From NCBI GenBank assembly GCA_011316305.1, contig SAUG01000025.1, positions 391,196-455,195 of the forward strand: a DNA stretch of 64,000 bases, read 5' to 3'. The notes under the pieces were generated by a model. It saw nothing but the letters and a program-made list of their open reading frames with translations. It had not been told where the DNA came from and searched no databases. Shown in pieces: positions 10,601 to 22,165 of this stretch. Each line of letters begins with the position of its first letter. The first letter of the stretch is position 1. This stretch comes from Rusavskia elegans (taxonomy: Eukaryota > Ascomycota > Lecanoromycetes > Teloschistales > Teloschistaceae). Both the position numbers and the translations under genes were made by a program.

Positions 10601-13334
10601 ATGTTTCTTCCAATTGCCGTCCTCGTTGGTTTCGCCGGTTTGGTAGCAGCTCAAGACCCTTTCACCGCAGCTCAGCATAGCAATGGGTGAGCAATTAGGT
10701 CGGCCTTTCCCGAGAGATCCGTTCTAACTTGTCGTTCCAGCAACCCTGTTCCAACGTACTCCCCAGCACGACCGCCAGCGGTTCCTTTGGCGGTCAGGTC
10801 TCCATATACCAGCGCATGGTCTTCGACGTCATCCAACGGGACTTTGAACACGAATGGCGTCGTCTTTTGGTGAGTGAGACGGAAAGGACTCGGTTAGACT
10901 GCTCCATGACTGACAGAATTCCAGGCCGGGGACCCCTCTTGGCTGGGAAGGGGTATGTGGAGGTTTCAGCACTGATCCTTAATCGATGTGTCGAACACCA
11001 GCGATGTGATTTTTGACGTAAACTAGATCATTACGGTCGACGGTATATCGTATGAGTATCTTGGGACGGGTTCTACAACATTACCCAAATTACCCAACCT
11101 CCAACCTGCGAAGCCACTGACGGTCACATATGACTCGCAATATTCCAACTTCACCTTTGCTGCTGGACCCGTCGTGATTACAGCAAGCTTTCTTTCTTCC
11201 GTGTTGCCAGAGGATCTGTGTCGGACAAGCGTTCCACTCAGCTATTTGACGACCAGCGTTCAGTCTACCGATAACCGGACCCATGACGTTCGATTCTACA
11301 GCGATGTTAACGCTGCCTGGGCTGCTTCTGAGAACAACGTCACCGTCCAGTGGGATCTCTACGAGGGATCCAATAAAGTCAATGGGAGTGGTGCTGTGAT
11401 ACGAGGGTCTTCATCTATCTACAGCTGGTAAGTTGACGGATCTGCTCGCTCCAGAGATATAGCTTAAATATCGCGTGACAGGTTGGTCTATCTACAGAAA
11501 CCCTATGTATTTGCCGAGGAGGCGGATGTGGCCCTCTGGGGGAACTTCACGTACTCGTCCAGCCCCATGGGTGCGGAGAACTTCAGCTTCCAAAGCGGCT
11601 CTTCTGGCGACCTGCGATATCAGCACGTTATGCAGCATTCCTTGCAGAACGTCCTCGATACAGACTATAGGCCATTCGCGGCACGAGAGCCAGTCTTCGC
11701 CTATGCCCACGATTTTGGTCGCGTCTCTTCCGCCTCTGTCAGATATACCATTGGCTCAGTGCAAGAACCAGCCGTCCGTTATCTCACAGGCCAGGGTGTT
11801 GTGCCGTTACAACCATGGTGGAAGCAATGCTATGCCGATATTCATCAGATGATCGGTTTTCACTTTAATGATTTCGACGCAACTCAAACACTAGCCTCTC
11901 GGTTCGAAAGCCAGCTGAGGGCTAACGTGAATGCGTACTACAGCGCCAACATGGCCATGGTTAGCAATAATACGTCGAGCGTACCACCCGTATATGCCAA
12001 TGGTACACAAGGTCACCACGGCAGGGACCAGTACGGAAGAGACTACATCTACGATCCTGACAACAGCTATGGCTTCCTGGATGCTCAAAATTTCAGTGGT
12101 ATAGCTATCCCCGACGTGCAAGAAGCGGAAGCCTATTACTCAATTGTGGCCTTGTCTGCACGGCAGGTCATGGGCGCCTACACGCTTGCCATTCCTCCTT
12201 CATCCGGCGAAGGACCTAATGCGAATAGCAACGCTATGGAGCCTCTGATGTTTCAGAAAGAAATCTCGTCGAATGGAAACACCAACACGGTTGATGTCAT
12301 GTATCCGGCCATGCCGTTCTTCTTGTACGCCAACCCGAACCTCTTGCGCTACAATCTGGAACCTTTGTACCAGAACCAAGAAGGAGGGTTCTACCCGAAT
12401 GACTATAGCATGCACGATCTCGGTAGCCACTACCCTAATGCTACGGGTCACGTCGAAGGTGATGACGAGTACATGCCTGTGGAAGAGAGCGGCAACATGA
12501 TCTTAATGTCGTATGCCTACTACATGTCAGTTTCGCAATATACCCCATGAGACTCCAAATGAAGTTCCCCTAGCTTCACAATCTCAGATCACCATCCGCT
12601 AATACACCAACAGGTTCACAAACGACACCACCTACCTCCAAACCCACTACCCCCTCCTCCGCCAATTCGCCTCCTACCTAACCCTCTACTCCCTAACCCC
12701 CAACAACCAACTCTCAACCGACGACTTCGCCGGCCGCCTCGCCAACCAAACAAACCTCGCAATCAAAGGCATCGTCGGCATCTCCGCAATGGCCCAAATC
12801 GCCCTCCTAAACAACGACCCCCTCAGCGCAGCAAACTACTCCGCCACCGCATCCTCATACTACACCCAATGGGAATCCCTGGCCATCGATCCGTCCGGCA
12901 CACACACAACGCTCGCATACCACTGGCGCTCTTCCTATTCCCTCCTCTACAACGTCTATCCCGCCCTCTTACTCAACCTCTCCATCATCCCTCCCTCGCT
13001 GTATCAAATGCAAAGTACTTTCTACCCCTCCGTCAGCCAGATTTTCGGTGTCCCGCTCGATAGCAGACATGTGTATACGAAGAGCGATGAGAGTATGTGG
13101 GCGGCTGCGACGTGTGGGCCGCAAACGAGGAAATTGTTTGTGAATGGACTGGCGTATTGGATTAATGAGACGAGTACCGGGGGGCCGTTTAGTGATCTTT
13201 GGGATACGGTAGGCGAGGGTGGGTATGGGGGACGCCCGGAGGTGGTGGAGTTTAGGGGACGGCCGGTTGTGGGGGGTCATTTTAGTTTGTTGGCTTTGGG
13301 GAGGGCGAGGGGGGAGGATGGGGTGGGGAGGTAG
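10601..13334 (+). CDS. gtaA: Secreted glutaminase A (GtaA type)
   Basis: Six exons: 10601-10686, 10741-10869, 10925-10952, 11027-11427, 11482-12525 and 12614-13334, giving 802 residues. Exon 3 is only 28 nt. A signal peptide ends near residue 17 (LVGFAGLVAA), followed by the N-terminal DUF5127-like domain and the central/C-terminal DUF4965/DUF1793 glutaminase domains, recognisable by WWKQCYADIHQM, EAYYSIVALSARQVMGAY, DVMYPAMPFFLY, YMPVEESGNMILM and SDESMWAAATC. Many N-x-S/T sites fit a secreted glycoprotein. The enzyme deamidates extracellular glutamine to glutamate. The last exon starts extremely C-rich and turns G-rich near 13040. Convergent with the LCMT gene, 283 bp apart. Confidence 0.93.
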
Positions 13335-13617
13335 GGTGGTGAAGGGGAGGGTGAAAAAATGTGAGGAGATGACTGGCGGTTGGTGGATTGAAGCGTTGGA
13401 TTTTGATCTATCGAGTATGTTCTCGTTGATTGTGCAAATCCAGCGGTCTGGATATCGTGGTATCGACCAACGATTAATACAGACCCTCCCTCAGGCACAT
13501 CCACATCGAATATCGTCATGACGGTTTGCATTCCTCTTCCGACCGACTACGAGAGTCCTCCAGAATAGCCCTTCATATCTTCATTGGAATCATCATCATG
13601 TCACCACCACCACCCCA

Positions 13618-14804
13618 TCACCCATCCCACGCACATCCCCTCTCCTTCCAACCCTCCCAAACCCCCTCCCCGTTCCCCTCCCCATCCCTCCACCCCCAAG
13701 CAACACAATAATGCCCCGCCAACAACCTCCACTCCTCAACCTCATCCACCATCTCCAACCCCGCCACCCTCTCCTTCTCCTCCCTCCCAACCCCCTCTTC
13801 CCAAACCCCATCCACCGTCCTCGCTTCCTGGCCCCCTGCAAACCCATACCCCCTCAACCGTCCCCTCTGCGCCTCCAGACTCTCGTATTTATACAACGTC
13901 TGCAACACGATCCCCCTCGTCGCCAGATTCCGGACCATGACTTTCCCGAAAGCAGAATGTGGGTTTATGGGTTCGTAGAGGATGAGTCCCAGGGGTGTTG
14001 TGGGTGGGAATAAGGTACGAGTGAAGTATGTGGCGGTGCTGTCGGCGAGGTGGGGCGGGAGGTAGATGAGGCAGCATTCGCTTATGATGAGGGTGGGGAG
14101 GGTGGTGTCTATTGTTTTGAAGGATTTGGGCTGATCCGGGGAGGAGGAGAGGGTGCGGAGGTCGAGGGGGTGGATATGATAGTTGGGGGTTGAGAGGGCG
14201 GTGCCGTTTGCGGAGATGGTATTTGGTTCGGAGTTGTAGCCTGGGATGAGGTTCAGGAGGTCGAGGGAGCGGGTGATTGTGGTGATTTTTTGGGCGGTGT
14301 TGGTTGGGAAGTCGATTTCATGGTAGAGGAAGGGTGGGGGAGAGGGTGACTGGGTTTGGAGGCGGAAAAAACGAGTGTCGGAGCCGGCGCCGAGGGAGAT
14401 GATTTGTTTCTTGGGAGAAGAGGAGGAGAAGGGGGAGGAGAGGAAGCGGTGGACAAGGTTGTCGATTGCTTTGGTGCGGACGTAGGTTCCTGATGCGGGC
14501 AATCAGCTTCGAATTCCGTAACAGAAATCATGCAGAGCAGCAGACCTCGATTGATAATGGGGAAGCGACGCTGGCTAGGTCCAGAGACGAATCGTTTTGC
14601 GAATGGATCGTCCAAGTACCCAAGTTCGACGGCGCTGAGGCGTGATACACTGGCATCTTGATCCGTCTGTTGGACGATTTGGTCTTTTGCTGCCGTTTCC
14701 TCTCCGTCACTGAGCGACGACGAGGAGACTCCTCGACCACGTCCAAGTGAGTGTCCTTGACCTCGACGGAGCGTGTTGAGGTTGGGTATTTGCGGTGCAG
14801 CCAT
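13618..14804 (-). CDS. PPM1: Leucine carboxyl methyltransferase 1 (PP2A methylation)
   Basis: Two exons, 14804-14546 and 14489-13618, 376 residues. The SAM-binding motif LGAGSDTRFF lies at about 119-128; further LCMT signatures are SAVELGYLDDPFAKRF, YHEIDFP, SECCLIYL and YEPINPHSAFGKVMVRNL. The enzyme methylates the C-terminal leucine of the PP2A catalytic subunit, which steers regulatory-subunit choice. The Met at 14804 (MAAPQIPNLNTLRRG) is preferred to one two codons upstream, at 14810. The coding strand begins C-rich and ends G-rich; the last 60 or so residues (Gly/Glu/Trp-rich) are poorly conserved. Confidence 0.92.
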
Positions 14805-15214
14805 AATCACGAAGCATCCCTTGTCGTTACGGTACCGTTATGTGATACTCAAGGAGGTATAGGTGCGTGAAGCTGTAGCCCATGATTGAACTTGGTCATG
14901 ACAAACCAACCGACTACTTGTTCAAGCAACGACTGGCCTCGATCATCGGTCATAGGAGATGTGCCGGGATCAAATCACATATGTAGTGGGATAAAGAGAT
15001 ACGGAGAAGAACCGACTACATAACGAAAATCGTCTTTCTCCGGTCGACCTTGGATCTACACATCATCAAACATGTACCACGCAGTCTGAGAATGTCGAAT
15101 ATTACAGTGTTATCGATGGTGTATCACATCGGGAAATCCACGTCAGGAGAATGCCATATCTTTCTACAACCAGAACCAGAGTATCAGGGACAGATAATAG
15201 AACATACTGCTCCC
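14805..15214. other. Intergenic, PPM1 upstream region
   Basis: 410 bp between the start of PPM1 and the stop of the FUSC-family gene, both on the minus strand. Nothing else is recognised. Confidence 0.5.
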
Positions 15215-18200
15215 TCATCTGTTCCAACCCTCTTTCGTAGCCTGCCGTTGAATCCCAGCCTCAATCTTCCGACTCTGTATCCGCTGCAAGCTCGCCGGCA
15301 CCCTCTCCTCTGCACTACCCGCGCTTCCAATAGTCGTCAACCGCCTTCGTCTTACGGTCCCGAACCGCTGCAAGCCCGCTTCGGCCAAAGCATCTCCGTC
15401 CTCGCTCATGGTTTCGATAGTGGCTTCATTACTAATGTTACTACTTTCCGCTTTGGTTGCTGCTACGCCTCCGAGTCCCTGAATATATTCGTTGTAGGTA
15501 TTCCTCATCAGAAGCCCACTCCGGAATTCGTTCGCCCCGGCTAGCAGCTTGCTCAGGTCGATGAGTTCTTCAAGGTACTCGATGATTTCGGCTCGGGCGG
15601 CCGATGCCGCGTTCCACGCCAAGTATTTACGACGTACGGTTTGGTGTCGGATAGGGTCGCTAAGATCTTCGTTGGCTTCTTGGTTCCGTCTTTGCTGTAC
15701 GACTTCACGGACGCGGTTGATCAAGCGGAGATTAGCTAGCCGAGCTGAGGGGAAGAACTGGGGGAGGGCTAGTTTGGTAGTCAGGGAGTTTTGTACGGCG
15801 AAGAGGGTTAGGTTGATGGATCCTGCAACGTTGCGGCGGTAGGGGTATATTTGCGCCTGGTGTAGGTGAGCTATATGAAGTAATGTCAGGGGTTGGTGTT
15901 TCTTACGTTCAGTTCTTCAAGGGGACCTGATCCATAAGCGTTTCGTAGTTGGAGCATGTTGTCCATACGGTCAACCACCTGATGAAGGACGAAAAGAATC
16001 TGGCAGCGTATATGAGCATTTAGAAACTCGTTCATCAAGGCATGGAGCTCCTACTTCGCCGTAAATCTCCGCTAAGCCCTCGAACGAACCTTTGATTCTG
16101 GGTTCATTGTTGCAGAAGGGCACTTCCACACTATCAGTTACTGGTGTAGCCTATGCGGTATCCCCATCTGAACTCACAGAACATCTCAGCAGCTGTCAAA
16201 GCAACATTGGCCTTTCCACTTGCGCGTTCGAACCGTATCAAGGCCTTGGGGTCGTAGACGTCAAGGTTGACTCCTTCCTCAATGCCTGCAGCAATACAAG
16301 TCTCCATTTCACTGATCCAACGTATTGCGGCGGTGAGTGATTCGACAAGCTTTGTCCGCGCCTTGACGGGGAGAAATCCTATCTCGACAACAAGAGCCAC
16401 AACACCGCCAACGACAAATGCCAGCCAGCGCCTCAGGAAAGTCTCGGCTGCAGAGCCTATTCACGATTAAATACGATGGCGTAGCTACGGTGGTACACGC
16501 ACCTGGGACGGTCTGTAGCTCGGTCGAGAGTGCCAGAACACAAATACTAACGATGCACACCATGCCGGCTTTCGGGTATTTCGATCCCAGCTGAACGTAT
16601 GTGCTAGGTATAAGGCCCACGCAGACCATAGCGGCAATCACGACGCGGTCGCCGTCTCGGGCTTCCAGTGCAGCCCAGCCCCAAAGACAACCAAGCGTGG
16701 TCCCAATACCTCGAAGGATGAACATCATAACTGATGAACCGATCGAGACCTCCGTAATAAAGACAAGCTGAAGAGGAGCCCATACTATGATGTCACTTAG
16801 TAGTTTTCCAAATGTACTGGAAGGCTTGGAAAGACCGTTCTCACTCACAGCCGCGGTTGAGCGAATACCATTGGTTCCACTGGGCGACAAAAGCTGGCCA
16901 AGTCACTAAAAAGACAGCAACACTGAGTTTGAAGGCATAAAGGAGGTCATCGGAGTGTTGCGCCCACTCTAGGCCATCCGCCAATCTTGCGCGTAGCCGT
17001 AGAATAAGGCCAGCATCGTTCCCAGGGTCTGAAGCCGGCATAGTGGGTTTCATATTCGGTTGTGGACAAGACTTTGGCGCCCTCTGAGCCGATTTCGTGC
17101 CCTGCTCCAGATCGTGCTTTGCAGATGCTGACTTGACCAGATTCTCTTCCGAGTCGACGGTATCCACCTCACCGACATCATTCGCTTTCTTGCCCTCCCC
17201 ACCGCTTCGACTCCGATTTCGGCCGCCGGTGGGCAATGCTTCGAGCTCTTCTCCACCGCTGTAAAGCCATTTTGACCATTTGATCTTGGGAGCATATAAG
17301 CGGCGCTGACCGTGTCGTGCCTGGCGCTGGAGGACGATGGATCTTGAAGTTTTAAGCATCTCTTCAATGTGAGTAGCAGCTTGCCTTAAATTCAAGACAA
17401 ATGATGCAACCAGAAATATCTCCTCGCGTGGCATAACATCCAGCTCCTGGCCATCTGTTCCTTGTATCTTAACAGCCTCCTCAAGCGAGGCCGCAATCTC
17501 CGAATCAAAAGTTCTAAGTGCTTCTCCGAGCTCTTCTAAGTAAAAGTCTACTTCCTCAATGACCAGCCCTTTGGGTGGTTTAGCTCCTGATGGAAGGTTC
17601 GGCACGTCGTAGCTATATGCTATGCAAATAGTTACACAATTTATCGCCCGGGAGATAACAGTGTTGAACTTCGTATAGGGTACACTGATCCGCTTGAGTA
17701 GATGTTGAAGGAGCCTTGCATCACCGAATTCGATCTCTCGTTTCGGCTTGATGAGATCAAGTTCAGTCTTTTCATCTACGATAGACCAGTCCGGTGTTGG
17801 CAATACGTCGTTGCCATTCTTACCTTCGTCTTTGCCAATAGTCTTGGAGTTGAGGTTTGTCGTCTTGGTGACAATCCTGTCTGGCTCAACACTCTCGCCC
17901 AAGAGTGCAAATTTGGATTCACAGGCACCGATGACCGCTACCACATTAGCTACAAGCTTTTTCATAGATTTGTTACTGATTGGTTTGAGCCTCCGGGGTG
18001 GCAGAACAGCAAATGCGACCTCAAAGGCACATTCAGTCTGCGCTGCTTTACACGTCGACAGCTTGTTTCGTAGTTTAGCCTTTGCGCCAACCAAATCTTG
18101 GAGCGAAATGATTGAGTCCTCGCATGCTGCATCGGCATCAGAGGACTTTGGCGTTCTTGACCGTAAGATTTTGTGGAGGACGCCATTGAATATAGACTTC

Positions 18201-19022
18201 TTTGGCCGCTGCTTGGTAGTTTGGTTGCTCTTTTCCGCCTTCGTCTCATCCTCGTCAAGTCGTAAATTAGGTGCAGCTTTGATCTGTTGGGAAACAGTGA
18301 AGTAGTGGCCCGCGCTCTGAAGGGCTTCTGCCGCATCATGAAGCGTTTCGATGGTTGTTTCTCCAAGAAAGCTGGAGCTGAATTCAGGAAATATAATGAG
18401 ACTGACAACCAGGATCACCCCAACAGCGGCGAGTATCGGATACAGAATCTGGGTAGCAGAAGCTGCAGTCACGGTAGAGACAGTTGAAGTCAACGTGACT
18501 ATGGAAACAATGATGAGCAGTAGGACAAAAATGAATAGTCTTGGTGTATTTGATCGGATAAATCCATGGAAGAATAGAGCAAAGGCCAAGAAGGCGCCTC
18601 TGATGGAGTAAGCTGCTGGAGGATTGACGCTGACGACGAGAGAACTTAAGTACAGGCCGAAGAGTGACCAAGCCAGACCAAGGAAAGTTCCAGCAATAGC
18701 TAGGATCAAAGCCTCGACCAGTTGGCCAAACCTCCGTCCTGGATGGGCAAATACAGTGGTTATGGCACCTAAATATGCCGCTCGCCCAAGACTTTCACTG
18801 ATCCTTGGGACTGAACAGATGCTCACTGTAGTATGCCTGGTAAGCAGTTGGAGTGGTACACGGTATGTTGCTCAAGACGGCCTTACCAAGTATCGTCGTC
18901 GCTGCTACATTTTTCAATTGTCGTTGCCAAAGGCGATTCTTTCCTAGGCAGTCCACAATCTCATTTGTACGTTTTCTGCCGTAGCCCTGGATACAGTGGA
19001 TCGATGCTACCAATTTATCCAT
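15215..19022 (-). CDS. FUSC-family membrane protein (DUF2421/DUF2422, ArAE-2 like)
   Basis: Seven exons: 19022-18887, 18825-16849, 16784-16503, 16456-16178, 16140-16055, 15999-15907 and 15856-15215; 1164 residues, normal for this fungal family. A first bundle of transmembrane helices (about residues 40-190, with the signature ITTVFAHPGRRFGQLVEAL) is followed by a long charged cytosolic loop, a second bundle (GLWAPLQLVF through YVQLGSKYPKAGMV) and a helical C-terminal domain with FEGLAEIYGE and YPYRRNVAGS. Relatives are annotated as fusaric-acid-resistance/aluminium-activated-malate-transporter-like and Bre4-like; a transport role is inferred. Intron 4 is only 37 nt, forced by frame. The exact start is uncertain: 19022 is the first Met of the exon, but another 5' exon is possible. 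Divergent from IST1. Confidence 0.85.
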
Positions 19023-19512
19023 CTACCTAAACCCTGTACATTACATGTATGGATGGGAGCAAGGGAGGAGGAGTCAGGCTTTATTCACTATCCCGTGTCC
19101 TGAAAAGACATTCGATTTAATTGCCAGTCGCAGTGTCGACCGCTCCGTGTTCCAATCGAAGAGATATGGCAGCGATAGATCAGGCCAATGTCGCCGAGGT
19201 GAGGAGGTTATATCTTGCAACCCACTCTGCCATACAGATATATTCCAGGGGCGCAGGAACATATTGTGCTTGCGAACGTTGGGAATCGGTGTGTGTCGTG
19301 ACGAAAGCTGTCACTTTAGTCTGTGTAATACGAGTACGATGCAGCGAGGAATTTTAGGTCTCGGCGTGTAACGCGCCTCTCAAGGACACCATCCGTGGTT
19401 AGTCAGCAGTAGATGATGTCGAACGATTTTTGCAAGAGCTAATAGCGGCTCTCAGGCCTCGGATTGTTCGACAGTCGACACTTCTGTTTGCACACAATTG
19501 CCCGCATCCATC
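19023..19512. other. Divergent promoter region, FUSC gene / IST1
   Basis: 490 bp between the inferred starts of two divergent genes. No motif stood out; an additional 5' exon of the FUSC gene could lie here. Confidence 0.45.
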
Positions 19513-20540
19513 ATGGCACCATCGTCATCACTTGTTGCAAGTCGCTTTCCATCCATCGAATCTGCAGCGCTGACCCATAGCAGTCTAAATTGAAGGTCCA
19601 ACTGAAGCTGTCCATCAGCAGGTTACGCATGGTCCAGCAAAAAGACACAGCAATAGCGAAACAACAACGACGGCAAATGGCCCACCTCCTCGAGGTGGGT
19701 ATGTTCCCCTCTTGATTGGCCCTACCACCAGGAGGCTAAGGCTGATGCATTTCGCCTTAGCAAGGGAAGGAGGAGTCTGCTCGCATACGTGTCGAGAACA
19801 TCATCCGCTCCGACATCACCACTGAACTCCTTGAGATCCTTGAGCTCTATTGCGAACTCTTACTCGCAAGGATTGGGCTACTCGAACCTAAGGAATGTGA
19901 TCCGGGCCTTGAAGAAGCCATCAAGTCCATCATACATGCTGCTCCACGCACCGACGTCAAGGAACTTCAACAGGCTCGACAGCTCCTGGTCGAAAAGTAC
20001 GGCAAAGACTTCGCTCTGGAAGCGGTTGAAAACAGCGATGGGAAGGTGGCGGAACGAGTAGTGAAGAAACTCAAAGTCGAGCCACCTGATGCAGTGCTTG
20101 TCGACCTGTACCTCAAAGAAATAGCCAAAACCTATGCTGTCGATTGGCCGAAAGCGCAAAGCAAGCGGCAGAATGGGAGCGATGAAGAAGACGATGATGA
20201 TCCTAGCAGTGGTCAAGTAGTTAAAAGCCTCGAGGAGCCTCTAGCCACCGAAGAGTTGACCAAGGCAACTCCACCTCGAGACCTTGGTCCAAAGTCTCCT
20301 GTCAGTATAGCACCGCCAAGTCCAAGTACCGATAATCTCAGTCCACGAGTCAAACTTCCAGGTCCGCCAGAGCTTAAGCCGACAGCCAAAATGAGCGGCT
20401 TGAAGAAGCAAACGCCCAATATTCAATCCCAGAGCGATCCAAAAGGGGAGGATGCAAACGACCGCGGGAAGAAGGGCGTTGGTGGTAAGATACCGGATGT
20501 AGATGAGTTGGCCAGAAGGTTTGCTGCCTTGAAAAAGTAG
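19513..20540 (+). CDS. IST1: ESCRT-III-associated protein Ist1
   Basis: Three exons, 19513-19533, 19581-19694 and 19761-20540; 304 residues. The Ist1 (DUF292) domain covers about residues 8-170, with LKVQLKLSISRLRMVQQKD, ENIIRSDITTELLEILELYC and LLARIGLLE. A Pro/Ser-rich linker leads to the last residues DELARRFAALKK, which fit the MIM1 pattern that binds the MIT domain of Vps4. Ist1 regulates Vps4 recruitment in multivesicular body sorting at endosomes. The first exon (7 codons) rests on a non-ideal GTTGCA donor and a good branch/acceptor at 19570-19580; an in-frame stop just upstream of 19581 makes some upstream exon necessary unless translation starts at the internal Met at 19629. Confidence 0.92.
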
Positions 20541-21091
20541 CACGACAAATTTCTGGATCCTTTTGATATCCCTCCGTCTGTTGAAAGGCGTGCTCCCTAC
20601 GCGACTCGTCATGCCATGTCAATACTACATTCCAGGCCTCATCAAGTGCGTAGTACAATAATAGTTAATGTAAGGAAATTTAGCAGCTGGTACATAGGGC
20701 AGGGGGAACATGCTAGCAGATGAAGGGATACCAGTTGCTCCAACACAATCTCACATGTTGATGATCACGGACACCTCATATATTCTCTTCGGACCAGCTG
20801 CGGCTTCCGGTGATTGAACACTTCAAGATATTTCCCAGTCTGACGGCGCTGGTCTTGGTCAAGGTATCTTACGTGATCGTATGACTTTAACATTCTTTCA
20901 TTCACTTGGCGGCAATCTCTTTTACCAACCTCACCTTGGTTCTACTCATCAAGCTTTTTCTACTGTGCTTCACTCCACTTCTGTCCACCTCATTCTTGTC
21001 CGTCCTCAACCTTTCCTCTTGCTCGGTCTCCCACTTTGACAGAGCTTAAGGGGTTTTGCGGACGATCAGCCATTGACTGCCAAAGCTACTG

Positions 21092-21148
21092 GTAAGTTAC
21101 CAGTCCAAACCGCTATCCACGATGACCTTTGCACTGATCTGAACGCAG
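21092..21148 (+). other. Probable 5' UTR intron 1 of the Myb-like gene
   Basis: 57 nt with a consensus GTAAGT donor, a CTGAAC-like branch site and a GCAG acceptor. It precedes the ATG at 21305; no in-frame ATG lies upstream, so it would be a leader intron. Confidence 0.55.
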
Positions 21149-21244
21149 GAGCAACTTCACTACTCATCAACTCATCTCGTCAGCTAAACAAACCTACTCA
21201 ACCCACAATCAACAGCTCAACAATACTGAACCGAACAACCAGAA

Positions 21245-21292
21245 GTAAGTTCGGATCATCCTATCGTATAACACGTTAACCCATTACATTAG
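21245..21292 (+). other. Probable 5' UTR intron 2 of the Myb-like gene
   Basis: 48 nt with a consensus GTAAGT donor, a GTTAAC branch-like element and a TTAG acceptor, ending 12 nt before the ATG at 21305. Confidence 0.55.
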
Positions 21293-21304
21293 GCGTCCAC
21301 TACA

Positions 21305-21745
21305 ATGCCTGAGGGGAAATCTACCTGGACAGAGGCCGAGAAGGTAAGTGTTACGCTCCATCACGTTCACAAGTTCTTACGTTTCTACAAGCTTGCTCTC
21401 ATGGTCTCAATCGTTGGCTCTCTTGGCGCTACTCCCAAATGGGATCTTGTCAAGCTTCCCGCCGGCCGCTCCAAGATGGCATGCATGCATGCCTACCGCG
21501 CAGCTATGGAAGCGGCCAAGGGAGTTGCATTGGGTGACAATCAGAATGCGGATGCTATCAAGAAGCGTGGCAAGAAACCGTCTGGGAAGACTCCTGCTAC
21601 AAAGGCCAAACGTGCTCGTAAGGATGAGGGACGTGCACCAGCTCAGGATAGTGAGGTCAGTGACTCAGAGGAGCGCTCGGTGAAGAAAGTCAAGACGGAG
21701 CATGACGAGGGGCTTGAACAATTCACCGAGAAGGAGGAGGTCTAA
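21305..21745 (+). CDS. Small Myb/SANT-like nuclear protein
   Basis: Two exons, 21305-21343 and 21392-21745; 130 residues after splicing. The N-terminus MPEGKSTWTEAEK followed by an aliphatic helix and LGATPKWDLVKLPAGRS has the tryptophan spacing of one Myb/SANT-type repeat; the rest is a basic stretch (KKRGKKPSGKTP) with NLS-like clusters and an acidic end. Proteins of this shape are common and mostly uncharacterised in filamentous fungi. The 48-nt intron is a multiple of three and lacks a stop, so retention would give a 146-residue form. DNA binding is inferred. Confidence 0.75.
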   Translation: MPEGKSTWTEAEKVSVTLHHVHKFLRFYKLALMVSIVGSLGATPKWDLVKLPAGRSKMACMHAYRAAMEAAKGVALGDNQNADAIKKRGKKPSGKTPATKAKRARKDEGRAPAQDSEVSDSEERSVKKVKTEHDEGLEQFTEKEEV

Positions 21746-22165
21746 CAGCAAATATCGCAATTAGTGAGATCATCAATCGATAGCTGATTATCAGGAGGTT
21801 TCAATGATGAGCAGTGTATCTTATTCAGGCGCGGAACCCTCTTCATTCCTATCTGCAATCCGTGTGTTGTCGATTGACACGACATCGATATCTCGATATC
21901 CTTGACATAAAATCATAGATAGACATAATACAGTATCCAGCGTCAGATGATGCCAATGTGTTTGTAGGTTGAGTACTGCAGCTGCTGACTTGCCGTGCCA
22001 ACTGCCAAAGAGCAACGATACTAGTTCAGGGGCTACGGAGAACGCTAAGATAGCAGTATGCACCTTTTCTTTGCTGCTTGTAGGAGCAGCACACCGTACT
22101 GATCGAGGGCATAGAGCCTCGTTCCCTCCCTGTTGGCTTCAACACTAATAGAAGCCAGGCAGCTG
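21746..22165. other. Intergenic, upstream of NMA111
   Basis: 420 bp containing the Myb-like 3' UTR and the NMA111 promoter. No gene recognised. Confidence 0.5.

Larger units (their letters stand above)
20541..21304. promoter_or_regulatory. Promoter and 5' leader of the Myb-like gene
   Basis: The first part is IST1 3' UTR. From about 20890 to 21050 the plus strand is pyrimidine-rich (CT runs), a common feature of fungal core promoters and leaders. Two plausible introns lie in the untranslated leader: 21092-21148 (GTAAGT...GCAG) and 21245-21292 (GTAAGT...TTAG). Confidence 0.55.

Noticed and set aside
13584..13940. Pro/Ser-rich plus-strand frame
   Set aside because: Antisense of the G-rich 3' part of PPM1, whose frame is supported by family motifs.
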